The notes: generated from the letters alone by a model not told the origin. Positions 8,496-20,995 are shown, counted from the first letter of the stretch. The stretch: 49,648 nucleotides of DNA from Thiotrichaceae bacterium (GCA_016745055.1 JADGDF010000001.1:1-49648), one strand, 5' to 3'. Numbers and translations are program-made.

Positions 8496-9776
8496 TTAAT
8501 CAGCAAACATTTTTGCCTTAATAGCAGCTAAGGTACATATGTCGTAGTTATAGACATTACCATTAATTTGGTATTCATATTTAAGATAAGCAATAAAACG
8601 ATCTATTATTTCTGATGACGGCTCATTATTCGTCTGTAACCCGTTAATAATATCTTCTGCAAGTGTATTAGGCTGGGAACAAATGCAAATTTGAGGAATT
8701 TTGTAAAATGCTTCTCCCAGCACCAATACTTTTTTATGCAATGCTAATGCTTCAAACCCTACAGTAGAATTAATAGTAATAACCAGTGCTGCATCTTGTA
8801 TTAATGCGTGTGTATCTGAATTTAGCACAAGACTGTTGGGATGAAATTGATAATGTTGTACACTCAGCTCCATGGGATGCACTTTAAAAACTAATCGATA
8901 TTCTGCTTGAATAGTTTGCGGTAATTTTAAATAAGTATTTTCAACAAAAGTAATAAATGATTGAATATCTGTAAACGGTGAATGTACTAAAATTTGTGTA
9001 TCTGTGTTGACTTGAAGCGGTACAAACAAATATTTTTTAGGTGTTTTTGTACTTTCTCCCATTGTTTTAGTGAAAGTTTGAGAAAAAAACAGTTTGGTAT
9101 AATTTAAAAACGAATATTGCTTATTTTGAAGCAGCACATTTAATTTGAACAATTGTCCTATTAAATTTAAACTTAGAAATCCCCCAAACTTGCCGTAAAC
9201 CCACAATTGTTTAAAAAATGAGGTTGAATAATCCGTAAGTATTTCGTTGGGCATTTCATAATGTTGGTAGAAATTCGCTGTTTTAGGCAAACTACTGTAA
9301 GCATTTACACCTTTAAAATCAACGGTAATTGTACTCGGTCGAAAAACACCAAATTCAGTGACTAAATAACGAATATTGGGTAATTGACAGACTTGAATAG
9401 TTAATGCATGTTGCCAACGTAAGTCATTGTGCATGACTACAAAATCAATGGCATGCTGTTTTAAAAAATGTTTAGCAAACGCAACATATTTTGCCTGATA
9501 AATAATTTCTTGTTCAGTAAAGTTACGTTTTTCACGTTTTTTGATTTGTTCACTGAATAGGGTTTTAGTGTTTAAAACAAATTCTTTATCTTGTTCATCG
9601 TAAATTTGATATTTAAGCTTTTTGTTTACAAAAATAGGTTGTGTTTTCCATAAATAAGCATAAAGTCCTAAATTGAATATAAAACTATAAATTTTATCTT
9701 TTTTCTCCTTCGCTAAATAACCAGCTAAATCTTGTTCAAAGTTGGAATAGTTAGGTTCTAAAATAAGAATATTCAT
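8496..9776 (-). CDS. Capsule polysaccharide biosynthesis/export protein (KpsS-like)
   Basis: 426 residues with no signal peptide or TM segments. The C-terminal half carries the Capsule_synth (KpsS/LipB, Kdo-transferase-type) pattern: KYLFVPLQVNTDTQI, then LVFKVHPMEL near residue 300, and INSTVGFEALALHKKVLVLG near 335-355. The last motif is the GT-B nucleotide-sugar binding region. The N-terminal half is a variable acceptor-side domain. Family members transfer Kdo or related sugars onto lipid carriers for capsule or surface polysaccharide. It stands alone between the CHAT gene (convergent) and groEL, without kps transport genes nearby, so the sugar and acceptor are unknown. Confidence 0.7.
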   Translation of the reverse strand: MNILILEPNYSNFEQDLAGYLAKEKKDKIYSFIFNLGLYAYLWKTQPIFVNKKLKYQIYDEQDKEFVLNTKTLFSEQIKKREKRNFTEQEIIYQAKYVAFAKHFLKQHAIDFVVMHNDLRWQHALTIQVCQLPNIRYLVTEFGVFRPSTITVDFKGVNAYSSLPKTANFYQHYEMPNEILTDYSTSFFKQLWVYGKFGGFLSLNLIGQLFKLNVLLQNKQYSFLNYTKLFFSQTFTKTMGESTKTPKKYLFVPLQVNTDTQILVHSPFTDIQSFITFVENTYLKLPQTIQAEYRLVFKVHPMELSVQHYQFHPNSLVLNSDTHALIQDAALVITINSTVGFEALALHKKVLVLGEAFYKIPQICICSQPNTLAEDIINGLQTNNEPSSEIIDRFIAYLKYEYQINGNVYNYDICTLAAIKAKMFAD

Positions 9777-9890
9777 AAGACAGTATCATAAAAATTTTAT
9801 AAGGTTCTGTATTCTAGCGAAAACTTGAAATTCTGCCTAACTTATTTCCAATTTTTCTGAATAGCGTTTTATTACGAAAATATACTCAAA

Positions 9891-9930
9891 TAAAAAAACT
9901 CCCCTTGCAAAAGCAAGCGGAGTTTCTTTA
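9891..9930 (-). terminator. Terminator of the groES-groEL operon
   Basis: ACTCCCCTTGC (9898-9908) pairs with GCAAGCGGAGT (9913-9923) across an AAAA loop, with one mismatch. On the minus strand the stem is followed by a run of Ts. It lies 36 bp after the groEL stop. Confidence 0.8.
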
Positions 9931-9965
9931 ACGTCCTTATTGAATGTAAAAAAGCTTAAAGCTTT

Positions 9966-11621
<1,656 letters not shown>

Positions 11622-11637
11622 TTAAAATCTGTGTTAG

Positions 11638-11928
11638 TTAACCTTCAATGATGGCCATAATGTCGTCTTCGCGCATGACTAATAATTCATCGCCATCCAC
11701 TTTGACTTCCGTGCCTGAATATTTACCAAAAAGGACAGTATCATCAACTTTGATATCTAAAGCGCGGGTTTCGCCATTTTCTAAAATTTTTCCATTGCCA
11801 ACAGCAATGATTTTGCCACGAATAGGTTTTTCAGCCGCAGAATCAGGAATGACGATTCCACCAGCAGTTTTTCTTTCTTCTTCTAAACGTTTGACAACGA
11901 CTCTGTCGTGTAAAGGACGAAGCTGCAT
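11638..11928 (-). CDS. groS: Co-chaperonin GroES
   Basis: 96 residues starting at [14 protein letters not shown]. The ATG at 11928 was chosen over an upstream in-frame ATG at 11961 because a good AGGAG site lies at the right distance before it and the protein then matches the family length. The mobile loop ([15 protein letters not shown]) and the C-terminal [12 protein letters not shown] are standard. It caps the GroEL ring. It is the first gene of the groES-groEL operon. Confidence 0.97.
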   Translation of the reverse strand: MQLRPLHDRVVVKRLEEERKTAGGIVIPDSAAEKPIRGKIIAVGNGKILENGETRALDIKVDDTVLFGKYSGTEVKVDGDELLVMREDDIMAIIEG

Positions 11929-11966
11929 ATTTATCTCCTGATAAACGAAGCAATTAAACAAGTTAT

Positions 11967-11972
11967 ATTATA
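11967..11972 (-). promoter_or_regulatory. -10 box of the groESL promoter
   Basis: On the minus strand the sequence reads TATAAT here, about 40 nt before the GroES start. The CIRCE palindrome begins 4 bp further upstream and covers the expected -35 region. No sigma-32 consensus was recognised. Confidence 0.5.
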
Positions 11973-11976
11973 TGTA

Positions 11977-12003
11977 TTAGCACTCACTCTTAGTGACTGC
12001 TAA
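11977..12003. promoter_or_regulatory. CIRCE operator (HrcA binding site)
   Basis: TTAGCACTC, nine bases, then GACTGCTAA. The CIRCE consensus is TTAGCACTC-N9-GAGTGCTAA, so only one base differs. It sits directly upstream of the groES -10 box. HrcA binding here represses groESL until heat shock. Confidence 0.85.
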
Positions 12004-12116
12004 TAATAAGGGTCGGTTTATGAATATCAAGAGGAAAAAATAAAAAAATGCTGGCTGTTTTCAAACTTTGATTTGGGAATGAGTGAAACGATTTCTTGAA
12101 ACTCAAGTATCTGGAA

Positions 12117-12154
12117 GTTTCGGGAAATTCACTTTGTTCCATTCCCGAAACAAC
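12117..12154. repeat. Copy of the TTTCGGGAA dispersed repeat
   Basis: The 38 bases starting GTTTCGGGAAAT and ending TTCCCGAAACAAC match the right arm of the long perfect inverted repeat at 34153-34246 with a few changes. The facing arm (about 12074-12102) is strongly degenerated. Confidence 0.6.
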
Positions 12155-12164
12155 TGTAAAGACA

Positions 12165-12201
12165 GACCTGGCAGGTTTTAAAAACCTGCCAGGTCTTTTT
12201 T
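12165..12201. repeat. ACCTGGCAGG palindrome, terminator-like
   Basis: GACCTGGCAGGTTTT and AAAACCTGCCAGGTC form a 15-bp stem around a single A, with a T-run on the plus-strand side. It lies downstream of trpB and is a second copy of the hairpin found after the CHAT gene and at 31837. It may terminate trpB transcription, although the T-run on the minus-strand side is weak. Confidence 0.65.
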
Positions 12202-12245
12202 ATAACCTAAATGGCTAAATCAATAATGCATTTATGGTCAAATTA

Positions 12246-13457
12246 CTACACTTTTATTCCATCTCGCTCTGCGACAGTATGAATATCTTTGTCGCCTCTA
12301 CCTGATAAATTTACCACAATTATTTTATCTCTATCTAAAGTCGGCGCTATTTTTTTACAATAAGCTAAAGCGTGGCTAGATTCTAAGGCAGGAATTATGC
12401 CTTCAATACGGGTTAAGTCGTGAAAAGCGGCCAATGCTTCGTCATCTGTAACAGCAACATAATTTACCCGCTTAATATCTTTGAGGTAGGCATGTTCTGG
12501 GCCTACACCTGGGTAGTCTAAACCTGCTGAAATTGAATGTGTTTCAATGATTTGACCTTGTGCATCACTCATTAAGTAAGTGCGATTGCCATGTAATACA
12601 CCAATTTTACCGGCATTTAAAGGTGCGGCATGACGTCCTGTTTCAATTCCTGCACCAGCAGCCTCCACACCATACATTTGAACGTTTTTATCTTCTAAAA
12701 ATGGATAAAATAATCCTATTGCATTAGAACCACCACCCACACAAGCAATCAGCATATCTGGAGAACGGCCTGCTTGAGTTTTAGTTTGTTGTTTGGCTTC
12801 ACGTCCAACTATAGCTTGAAAATCTCTAACCATCGCAGGGTAAGGATGTGGACCTGCGACTGTGCCAATAATGTAAAAAGTATCATCAATATTAGTGACC
12901 CAATCTCGCATGGCTTCATTCAAAGCATCTTTCAAAGTTTTAGATCCTGCGTCAACAGGACAGACTTCAGCCCCTAATAGACGCATACGATAAACATTAA
13001 TAGCTTGGCGTTTTATATCTTCTGATCCCATGTAGACAACACATTTTAATCCTAAACGTGCTGCCACAGTCGCGCTGGCTACACCATGTTGGCCTGCCCC
13101 TGTTTCTGCAATAATTCGGGTTTTTCCCATACGTTTAGCAAGTAAACCTTGTCCCAAGGCTGCATTAATTTTATGGGCGCCAGTATGATTTAAATCTTCT
13201 CGTTTAAGGTAGACTTGGGCGCCTCCTAAAAGATTTGACCAGCGAGCTGCATGATAGAGAGGTGAAGGTCGACCCACGTAATGGTGCAAATCATCATTTA
13301 GTTCAGCAATGAACTCTGAATCTCGGATATAACGTTCATAGGCAATGCGCAGTTCTTCTAAAGGCTGCATGAGCGTTTCAGCAACAAAACGTCCCCCATA
13401 ATGCCCAAAATGGCCTTGTTCATTTGGTAAAATGTAATTTTCAGTATTTGTTGTCAT
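12246..13457 (-). CDS. trpB: Tryptophan synthase beta chain
   Basis: 403 residues, the usual TrpB length. The PLP lysine is Lys96 in [14 protein letters not shown]. The phosphate-binding [15 protein letters not shown] stretch and the C-terminal [15 protein letters not shown] are present. It condenses indole with serine to give tryptophan, normally in complex with TrpA. No trpA follows it: the downstream neighbours are repeats and groES, and the upstream neighbour is a response regulator. trpB therefore seems to stand alone here. Sequence quality is ordinary and the gene looks functional. Confidence 0.97.
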   Translation of the reverse strand: MTTNTENYILPNEQGHFGHYGGRFVAETLMQPLEELRIAYERYIRDSEFIAELNDDLHHYVGRPSPLYHAARWSNLLGGAQVYLKREDLNHTGAHKINAALGQGLLAKRMGKTRIIAETGAGQHGVASATVAARLGLKCVVYMGSEDIKRQAINVYRMRLLGAEVCPVDAGSKTLKDALNEAMRDWVTNIDDTFYIIGTVAGPHPYPAMVRDFQAIVGREAKQQTKTQAGRSPDMLIACVGGGSNAIGLFYPFLEDKNVQMYGVEAAGAGIETGRHAAPLNAGKIGVLHGNRTYLMSDAQGQIIETHSISAGLDYPGVGPEHAYLKDIKRVNYVAVTDDEALAAFHDLTRIEGIIPALESSHALAYCKKIAPTLDRDKIIVVNLSGRGDKDIHTVAERDGIKV

Positions 13458-13637
13458 GGGTTATTTCTCAATTAGTTACGGCATTCTCTAGTCTGATTCA
13501 CTATTCATTTTTCTAAATATGAATCTCTAAGCAGTGTTTGTGGCATTATTAATGTCCGCAATTTAATAAAATCTAAAAAGCTAATTATATTTAAAAGTAG
13601 GGTAGGAAGTGAAACCCACCAAAACAGTTTTTAAAAA

Positions 13638-14564
13638 TTAAGTAGCGCACTTATTACGAATTCTCTTAAAATAATCAAGTAATTTGGAAGAAACATTCTT
13701 TTCTGTGGGTTCAGGCGATTTTTCAACTAAATGCCGTTCTAACAGTTGTGGGGCTTTTTGCAGAAAATTGAAATGCCACATGGCATCTTTAATTGCTCGT
13801 TCCAGCAAATTTCTGACAATAGGTTTGGGTAAAAAACGATAAATTTGTCCCTGGTTAATCAGATTAATCAAAGCATTGGTATCTTGAAAAGAAGTTAAAA
13901 TCACTGTGAGTGTTTTAGGATGATACTGTTTCAACGTTTTCAATGGCAAAGTAATGTCTTCATTGGCCACTTTTGTTTCTGAAATCACCAAAGTAATTTC
14001 TTCTTCCGTTAAAATGGCAAAAGCCTGGGTCAAACTGGCTCCCCACCTTATTTCATAAGTATCCTGAGCAATTTCTTTGATAATATCAAATGTTTCTTTT
14101 GCATCATCAATGACCAGAATTTTAGGTTTTGAAGACGATTTTTCTGTTTCTGCACTTTTTAGTATTGCTTTATATGCCGTATTTGCCAGATTAATCGAAA
14201 TTTCAGCCGCTTTGTCGATGGTTTGTTTTAAATCGTCTCTATCCCAGGGCTTATTAATGTACCGAAAAATTTCACCATCATTAACAGACCCGACTATTGC
14301 TGCCAAATCTGAGTAACCTGTGAGTAAAATACGCATCGTATTTGGTGAAACATCCTTAATTGCCCGCAACACATCCACGCCTGGCATAATGGGCATACGC
14401 TGATCACTGATAATGACATGTACGTCGTTGTCTTTGGTTATAGTAATAGCTTCTTGACCATTAGTCGTTGTTAGCACATTATATTTGGATTTAAATAATA
14501 TTTTCAGCGATTTTAAAATGCGTTCTTCATCGTCAACAAATAAAACGGTAGCTTTTTCTGGCAT
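13638..14564 (-). CDS. Response regulator with two receiver domains, the second degenerate
   Basis: 308 residues. The first receiver (about 5-125) has the acidic pair DD (11-12), the phosphoacceptor Asp54 (IISDQRMPIMPG), Thr82 (LLTGYSD) and Lys105 (YINKPW). The second (about 146-270) keeps DD (153-154), an LTSF stretch and FLPKP, but the phosphoacceptor position is Glu196 (LVISETKV). It probably cannot be phosphorylated or is locked in an active-like state. There is no HD-GYP, GGDEF or DNA-binding output domain; about 35 lysine-rich residues follow. RpfG-type first receivers look like this one. The cognate kinase is not in the window. Confidence 0.85.
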   Translation of the reverse strand: MPEKATVLFVDDEERILKSLKILFKSKYNVLTTTNGQEAITITKDNDVHVIISDQRMPIMPGVDVLRAIKDVSPNTMRILLTGYSDLAAIVGSVNDGEIFRYINKPWDRDDLKQTIDKAAEISINLANTAYKAILKSAETEKSSSKPKILVIDDAKETFDIIKEIAQDTYEIRWGASLTQAFAILTEEEITLVISETKVANEDITLPLKTLKQYHPKTLTVILTSFQDTNALINLINQGQIYRFLPKPIVRNLLERAIKDAMWHFNFLQKAPQLLERHLVEKSPEPTEKNVSSKLLDYFKRIRNKCAT

Positions 14565-14681
14565 GATTTAACTCCAAAGCACAAAATTTGTGGTCATTGT
14601 AACGCATATTTTTTATACATGCAGGTACAGGTTTTTAAACTTGACCCGCGAGTTAAAGGAGTGCAAGATTTATCTTTCAAA

Positions 14682-15032
14682 CTAAAATATTCCTTCTCGC
14701 TCCACTTCATAAATGGATATGATTTGGGGTTTTAAGCGAGGTAAAGCATTTTTTATTGTTTCCCACACTAGTTTGTGGTCTACTCCAAAATAAGCATGAA
14801 TAAGTCTGTCTCTCATACCTGCCATCTCTTTCCAAGGAATATCAGGGTATTTTTCTCGAATTTCATCAGGGATGTTTTTTGTTGCTTCTCCGATAATTTC
14901 AAATTTTCGGATAACTGCACTTGAAGTTTTATCATCCGTATAAAAAGTTTCAAAATCCAGTCCATCAACAAATTCTTCTATGCTGTGTATTGCTGACAGA
15001 ATATCCTTTAAATACAGCTTGTAATGTCTCAT
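14682..15032 (-). CDS. hepT: HepT-like ribonuclease toxin (DUF86)
   Basis: 116 residues, all helical. The HepT active-site motif RX4HXY is present as R74-DRLI-H79-A-Y81 in [13 protein letters not shown]. HepT is the HEPN RNase of the type VII MntA-HepT system and is silenced when MntA adds AMP to the tyrosine of that motif. Its start overlaps the mntA stop by 4 bp (ATGA), the standard arrangement. Confidence 0.9.
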   Translation of the reverse strand: MRHYKLYLKDILSAIHSIEEFVDGLDFETFYTDDKTSSAVIRKFEIIGEATKNIPDEIREKYPDIPWKEMAGMRDRLIHAYFGVDHKLVWETIKNALPRLKPQIISIYEVEREGIF

Positions 15033-15319
15033 ATTAAAATAGATTCATTTAGCACTGACTTTTTTAATTCACTTCTTAGGGCTTGTTTGGAAACAATATC
15101 TACCTTTTGTTGAAATTCATCTTCCAAAAAAATAGCCAAACCCGTTAGGTTGAAAAGATCAGCGTCTTCTTCAAAGTCAACTAAAAGGTCAATATCACTC
15201 TCAGTATTTTGTTCTTTCCTGACATAAGAACCAAACAATTGAATTTCTTTAGCCTTAAATTTTTTGAAAATGTGTGGTTTCAATTGACGCAATCGAATCA
15301 ATACTTCTTCAGATTTCAT
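15029..15319 (-). CDS. mntA: MntA-like nucleotidyltransferase antitoxin
   Basis: 96 residues of the minimal nucleotidyltransferase fold. The GSX10DXD signature is visible: Gly30-Ser31 in LFGSYVR, then Asp42 and Asp44 in SDIDLLVDF. These residues bind ATP and metal for AMPylation of HepT. It is the upstream partner of hepT with a 4-bp overlap. The pair sits next to a MITE-like repeat. Confidence 0.9.
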   Translation of the reverse strand: MKSEEVLIRLRQLKPHIFKKFKAKEIQLFGSYVRKEQNTESDIDLLVDFEEDADLFNLTGLAIFLEDEFQQKVDIVSKQALRSELKKSVLNESILI

Positions 15320-15350
15320 AAGAGTTACTTTTTAACGAAATAGGCAAGTT

Positions 15351-15447
15351 TCATTTAATTAAGTTCAAAGGAGTGCAAACTTTAGTTTGCACACGCAAGA
15401 TAAATCTAGCACTCCAAACTGAAAAAATCCTTAACTTAATGGCAGTG
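15351..15447. mobile_element. MITE-like element, IS4-type ends (copy 1, degenerate left end)
   Basis: Nearly the same sequence as the MITE at 40559-40660. It has an internal palindrome AACTTTAGTTTGCACACG and a right end CCTTAACTTAATGGCAGTG. The left end is worn (CATTTAATTAAGTT instead of CCATTAAGTTAAG). It lies between mntA and mdh. Confidence 0.6.
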
Positions 15448-15496
15448 AATTAGGGTGTGCAAACATCTTTTTTTGTCCACCCTACACTTACTTGCA

Positions 15497-16471
15497 TTAG
15501 GCCAATAAGTCCATGATCATATCTTTTTCATGTTCAAGTTCTTGTTGATTTTGTACAAGCCGTTCTCGCGAAAATGGTTTAATATCAAGGTCTTTCACAA
15601 TTGTGTAGTGACCATTTTGTATGGTGACAGGAAAGGAATACATTAAACCTTCTGTAATACCATAACTACCATCACTGATAACAACCATACTCACCCATTG
15701 ATCAGTACCAAGTGCCCAATCACGCATGTGCGAAATTGCAGCATGGGCAGCAGAGGCAGCGCTGGATTTACCCCGTACTTTAATTACCTCTGCGCCGCGT
15801 TGTTGAATCGTTGGCGTAAATTCATTGAGTATCCATCCTTCATCAACTAAATCCATTGCCGGTACACCATTAACTGTAGCGTAATGGATGTCAGGGTATT
15901 GAGTGGAAGAGTGATTTCCCCAAATAATCACTTTTTCAACATCTGTGACTTCAACCCCTGTTTTTATTGCCAATTGATTGAATGCTCGATGCTGATCTAA
16001 ACGAGTCATGGCTGAAAATTGGGTGGGTTCAAGCTCTGGTGCTGAATGCATAGCAATGTAAGCATTTGTATTAGCAGGATTACCAACAATGAGTACTTTG
16101 ACATCACGATTAGCAAAATCGTTTAAAGCGCGTCCTTGCTCTATGAAAATTTTACCATTTTCTCTGACTAAATCACTTCTTTCCATGCCTATAGCACGAG
16201 GTTTTGCACCCAAAAGAAATGCATATTCAACATCACTGAATGCAATTGTTGCATCGTCTGTCATAATGACATCTTGTAAAAGTGGATAGGCACAATCTTC
16301 TAACTCCATAATTGTGCCTTGTAAGCTTTCTAATGCAGCAGATACTTCAAGTAAGTGCAAACTAATTGGTTGCTCCGGGCCTAATAATTCACCTGATGCA
16401 ATGCGGAAAATTAAGGAATAAGCAATTTGTCCCGCAGCCCCTGTAATTGCAATACGTACAGGTAGTTTCAT
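15497..16471 (-). CDS. mdh: Malate dehydrogenase
   Basis: 324 residues. The Rossmann NAD loop is [12 protein letters not shown] (9-20). The substrate arginines lie in [11 protein letters not shown] (91-101), and the catalytic His187 is in [10 protein letters not shown]. This is the longer cytosolic-type MDH found in many proteobacteria, close to the Xanthomonas/Burkholderia form. It interconverts malate and oxaloacetate in the TCA cycle. It is divergent from the atp operon with a 90-bp gap, so the two promoters share that space. Confidence 0.95.
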   Translation of the reverse strand: MKLPVRIAITGAAGQIAYSLIFRIASGELLGPEQPISLHLLEVSAALESLQGTIMELEDCAYPLLQDVIMTDDATIAFSDVEYAFLLGAKPRAIGMERSDLVRENGKIFIEQGRALNDFANRDVKVLIVGNPANTNAYIAMHSAPELEPTQFSAMTRLDQHRAFNQLAIKTGVEVTDVEKVIIWGNHSSTQYPDIHYATVNGVPAMDLVDEGWILNEFTPTIQQRGAEVIKVRGKSSAASAAHAAISHMRDWALGTDQWVSMVVISDGSYGITEGLMYSFPVTIQNGHYTIVKDLDIKPFSRERLVQNQQELEHEKDMIMDLLA

Positions 16472-16561
16472 ATGATTTTTCCTCAGATTTAATTGACCTA
16501 CGATACGAGTAGATTACAATTGACCCCACCCTACGATCTCATTATAATCTGTTATTTTATT

Positions 16562-16942
16562 ATGAATGATAAATTTTCTGCTAGCCAAGTTTTATTAGAA
16601 ACAAATGCACCCAAAATTTTATCGGTACAAGCTTTATTAACTGTCGGTATTTCTTGGGCATTTTACTACTATCAAGGACAGTTGGCTGCACAATCTGCAT
16701 TATTTGGTGGATGTATTGCGATGCTAAACGTATGGATTACCCATCGTCGTATGCAATCAGCCGCTAGAATCGCAGAAATTGCACCAGGTAAAGAAGTTGG
16801 AATATTTTATCTTGCAGCAATACAACGATTTGTATTTACTATAGGTTTATTTTTAATTGGGATGGGATTGTTAGAACTTCCCCCCGTACCTATGTTATTA
16901 AGTTTTGCCGTGGCCCAAGTAGGTTATTTTTTTAGAAAATAG
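16562..16942 (+). CDS. atpI: ATP synthase subunit I
   Basis: 126 residues from the ATG at 16562 (MNDKFSASQVLL); the frame stays open further upstream but without family-like sequence. Four hydrophobic segments and the central MLNVWITHRRM loop are typical of AtpI, a small membrane protein that helps assemble the c-ring. It is the first gene of the atp operon, 112 bp before atpB. Confidence 0.85.
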   Translation: MNDKFSASQVLLETNAPKILSVQALLTVGISWAFYYYQGQLAAQSALFGGCIAMLNVWITHRRMQSAARIAEIAPGKEVGIFYLAAIQRFVFTIGLFLIGMGLLELPPVPMLLSFAVAQVGYFFRK

Positions 16943-17036
16943 AATTTAATATAAAGTGTTAGAAAATACAAAATTTTCCTCTCATTCCCGCGCAGAGCAT
17001 GGGAAAAAGATATAAGAAAGTAAATTTAACATATAA

Positions 17037-17864
<828 letters not shown>

Positions 17865-18010
17865 TTTAAGCAGAATGTAGGAGACGGAATTCAGAAATTC
17901 AGAATGTCGAAAGTAACAAATCTTTCATATTCTGGTTGTTGTTGACTCCTGGCTCCTTAATTCGAACAACACGAATCCATTTTAACTTTAGAAACGTCAA
18001 GGAGACTCTT

Positions 18011-18268
18011 GTGGAAGATGTAACCATGATTTACGCATTTACTGTCATTTCTGTCGGTATTATTTTAGCTGCAGCCGCTTTTGCATCTGCACTAGGATGG
18101 GCGCTTATCTGCTCCAAATATTTAGAAGGAATTGCCAGACAACCTGAAATGAAAGCCCAATTAATGGGGCAAATGTTATTTACTGGTGGCTTGATGGAAG
18201 CTTTTCCTATGATTGTATTAGGTTTATCTATGTGGTTTATTTTTGCAAACCCCTTCATTCCAGCCTAA
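18011..18268 (+). CDS. atpE: ATP synthase F0 subunit c
   Basis: 85 residues. The GTG at 18011 is preferred because AAGGAG lies 6-7 bp before it; an in-frame ATG at 17936 would add an unrelated leader. Two helices flank the polar loop EGIARQPEM. The ion-binding carboxylate is Glu in GGLMEAFPMI, where E. coli has Asp61 in GLLDAIPMI. The residue after it is Ala, so the Na+-type Glu-Ser/Thr signature is absent and proton coupling is expected. Confidence 0.93.
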   Translation: MEDVTMIYAFTVISVGIILAAAAFASALGWALICSKYLEGIARQPEMKAQLMGQMLFTGGLMEAFPMIVLGLSMWFIFANPFIPA

Positions 18269-18300
18269 ATTTACGGTAAGAAAACAATACGGGGGATAAT

Positions 18301-18777
18301 GTGAACGTAACTGCTACCCTTTTGGGACAAATGGCTACCTTTGCGGTCTTGGTCTGGTTTGTCAATCGCTACTTATGGTATCCCATGATTACCATGCTAG
18401 AAGCCCGTTCCAAGCGCATTGCTGACGGCTTAGCGGCTTCTGAAAGAGGAAAGCATGAGCTTCAATTGGCAGAGCAAGATTCTGCTAAACGTTTACGTAA
18501 AGCGAAACAGGACGCAGCAGAAGTTATTAATGCTGCTAATAAACGCGCAAACGAAATTATTGATGAATCAAGAGAGAAAGCTCGGCTTGAGGGGCAAAGG
18601 CAACTAGAAGCAGCAAAAGCGGAAGTTGAACAGGAAATCAATCGGGCTAAAGAACACATTCGCGAACAAGTGTTGGTTTTATCCATAGCTTGTGCTGAAA
18701 AAGTGCTACAGCGTGAAATTAGTACCACCGCACATGCTGACTTTGTCGAAAAAATGATCACCGAGATAGGTGGCTAA
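18301..18777 (+). CDS. atpF: ATP synthase F0 subunit b
   Basis: 158 residues from a GTG start. One N-terminal membrane helix (LLGQMATFAVLVWFVNRYLW) is followed by a long charged coiled coil, the peripheral stalk that binds the delta subunit. Two bases separate its stop from the atpH start. Confidence 0.95.
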   Translation: MNVTATLLGQMATFAVLVWFVNRYLWYPMITMLEARSKRIADGLAASERGKHELQLAEQDSAKRLRKAKQDAAEVINAANKRANEIIDESREKARLEGQRQLEAAKAEVEQEINRAKEHIREQVLVLSIACAEKVLQREISTTAHADFVEKMITEIGG

Positions 18778-18779
18778 TT

Positions 18780-19319
18780 ATGTCGGGATTACAGACTTTA
18801 GCTCGTCCTTATGCTCAAGCGGTACTTGATTTAGCAAAATCCGCAAATAATTTTGATGTGTGGTCAAGAAACCTCTCTTTTTTAGCCGCTATAGCTCAAG
18901 ATGAGACCGTTGTCAGTCTGGCCTCAAATCCAAGCACGGGCAAATCAATTTTATCTGAAATTTTGTTGGATATTTGTGAAGAACAAGTGAGTAAAGACGG
19001 GAAAAATCTCTTAAAGCTGTTGATTGATAATCGACGGTTGATGGTATTACCTGAACTGCAGACACAATATGAGTATTTACGTGCCCAACATCAGCAATAC
19101 ATCAATGTTGAGATAACTTCAGCCTTTACTGTTGTGGAAGAACAACAACAAGAAATTGAACTTGCCTTGAAAAAGCGCTTGGGTAAAGCCGTCAATATTA
19201 CGACCCGCATAGATACAAATCTGGTTGGTGGGTGGGTCATTCGTGCAGGCGACGAAGTCATTGATATTTCTCTAAAAGGTCGTCTAGCACAATTGGCTGG
19301 CAAATTGAATTCAATATAA
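18780..19319 (+). CDS. atpH: ATP synthase F1 subunit delta
   Basis: 179 residues. It opens LARPYAQAVLDLAKSAN and ends with GGWVIRAGDEVIDISLKGRL, both standard for the delta subunit that links the b stalk to the alpha-beta hexamer. It lies between atpF and atpA as in most operons. Confidence 0.95.
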   Translation: MSGLQTLARPYAQAVLDLAKSANNFDVWSRNLSFLAAIAQDETVVSLASNPSTGKSILSEILLDICEEQVSKDGKNLLKLLIDNRRLMVLPELQTQYEYLRAQHQQYINVEITSAFTVVEEQQQEIELALKKRLGKAVNITTRIDTNLVGGWVIRAGDEVIDISLKGRLAQLAGKLNSI

Positions 19320-19388
19320 TGCAAATAAACAGGCGATTTATATCGTCTGTTCAAGCAATCATTGCTCACCGAATTAACGGAAAAATCC

Positions 19389-20930
19389 ATGCAACTTAAT
19401 CCTTCAGAAATCAGCGAACTGATTAAACGTAAAATTCAGAATTACGAGCTACCAACCGAAAGTCGGAGTGAAGGAACAGTCGTCAGTGTGACTGACGGTA
19501 TTGTTCGTGTTCACGGTCTAGCCGATGCCATGCAAGGGGAAATGCTTGAATTCCCTGGTGGTTCTTCGGGAATGGTAATGAATTTGGAGCGTGACTCCGT
19601 AGGCGCTGTTATATTAGGTGCTTACAAACATATTAGTGAAGGCGATATCGTCAAATGTACCGGCAAAATTTTAGAAGTGCCTGTCGGCGAAGAATTGTTA
19701 GGACGTGTTGTCAATCCTTTAGGGCATCCCATTGATGGTAAAGGCCCTGTTAATTGTTCCCAAACTTTGCCTTTAGAACGCATTGCACCGGGTGTTATTA
19801 GTCGCCAATCTGTTAGTCAACCTGTGCAAACCGGTCTAAAATCTGTTGACTCAATGGTGCCTATTGGTCGTGGCCAACGTGAATTAATCATTGGAGATCG
19901 CCAAACGGGTAAAACTGCAGTCGCCATTGACGCGATTATTAACCAAAAAGGGACAGGCATTAAATGCGTGTACGTTGCGGTTGGGCAAAAAGCTTCTTCT
20001 GTTTCCAATGTCGTACGTAAATTGGAAGAACACGGCGCAATGGGACATACCATTGTTGTAGCAGCCAATGCCTCTGATCCTGCTTCTTTACAGTTTATTG
20101 GTCCTTATGCTGGTTGTGCAATGGGCGAATACTTCCGTGATCGGGGTGAAGATGCCTTAATTGTTTATGATGATTTAACCAAGCAAGCTTGGGCTTATCG
20201 TCAAGTTTCCTTATTATTACGTCGTCCGCCAGGGCGTGAAGCCTATCCTGGTGATGTATTCTACTTACATTCACGTTTGTTAGAACGTTCTGCACGTTTG
20301 AATGCTGAATACGTTGAAAAAATTACCAATGGGGAAGTAAAAGGTAAAACAGGCTCTTTAACCGCCTTACCGATTATTGAAACCCAAGCAGGTGACGTAT
20401 CTGCTTTCGTACCTACCAACGTAATTTCAATTACAGACGGTCAAATTTTCCTTGAAACTGATTTGTTTAATTCAGGCATTCGTCCAGCGATTAATGCAGG
20501 TTTATCTGTATCTCGTGTTGGTGGCGCTGCCCAAACCCAAATCATTAAAAAATTGGGGGGCGGGGTACGTTTAGCTTTAGCGCAATACAGAGAACTCGCT
20601 GCTTTTGCACAATTTGCTTCAGATTTAGATGATAATACCCGTAAGCAAATTGAACGTGGCCAACGTATTACCGAATTAATGAAACAAACTCAGTATACGC
20701 CTGTATCTATTGCTGAAATGGCCATTTCTTTGTATTCTGCGAATGAAGGTTATTTGGATGATGTGGAAGTGAAAAAAGTTGTAGATTTTGAACAAGCACT
20801 TCACAGTTATTTCAAATCAAACCACGGTCGCATGATTGATAAAATCAATAACGAAGGTGAATACACTGAAGAAATTGCGACTGGCTTTAAAGCAATTTTA
20901 GAAGAATTCAAGAAAAATCATACTTGGTAG
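19389..20930 (+). CDS. atpA: ATP synthase F1 subunit alpha
   Basis: 513 residues from [15 protein letters not shown], the same length as E. coli AtpA; the ATG at 19362 would add nine foreign residues. Walker A is GDRQTGKT (169-176), with [15 protein letters not shown] and [12 protein letters not shown] further on. It ends FKKNHTW. Expected next genes are atpG, atpD and atpC, but after the TAG stop there are only repeats and a ROCO gene on the other strand. The operon is cut off at this point. Confidence 0.97.
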   Translation: MQLNPSEISELIKRKIQNYELPTESRSEGTVVSVTDGIVRVHGLADAMQGEMLEFPGGSSGMVMNLERDSVGAVILGAYKHISEGDIVKCTGKILEVPVGEELLGRVVNPLGHPIDGKGPVNCSQTLPLERIAPGVISRQSVSQPVQTGLKSVDSMVPIGRGQRELIIGDRQTGKTAVAIDAIINQKGTGIKCVYVAVGQKASSVSNVVRKLEEHGAMGHTIVVAANASDPASLQFIGPYAGCAMGEYFRDRGEDALIVYDDLTKQAWAYRQVSLLLRRPPGREAYPGDVFYLHSRLLERSARLNAEYVEKITNGEVKGKTGSLTALPIIETQAGDVSAFVPTNVISITDGQIFLETDLFNSGIRPAINAGLSVSRVGGAAQTQIIKKLGGGVRLALAQYRELAAFAQFASDLDDNTRKQIERGQRITELMKQTQYTPVSIAEMAISLYSANEGYLDDVEVKKVVDFEQALHSYFKSNHGRMIDKINNEGEYTEEIATGFKAILEEFKKNHTW

Positions 20931-20971
20931 TTTTTGTTATTTTCCTCTTTTTTTCCTTTCTTCATTATTTT

Positions 20972-20995
20972 ATTCCCACTTTATTTAGTGGGAAT
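20972..20995. terminator. Hairpin after atpA
   Basis: ATTCCCACT and AGTGGGAAT form a perfect 9-bp stem around a 6-base loop 42 bp after atpA. There is no T-run on the far side, so it is a weak terminator or a 3' stabilising hairpin. Confidence 0.4.
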
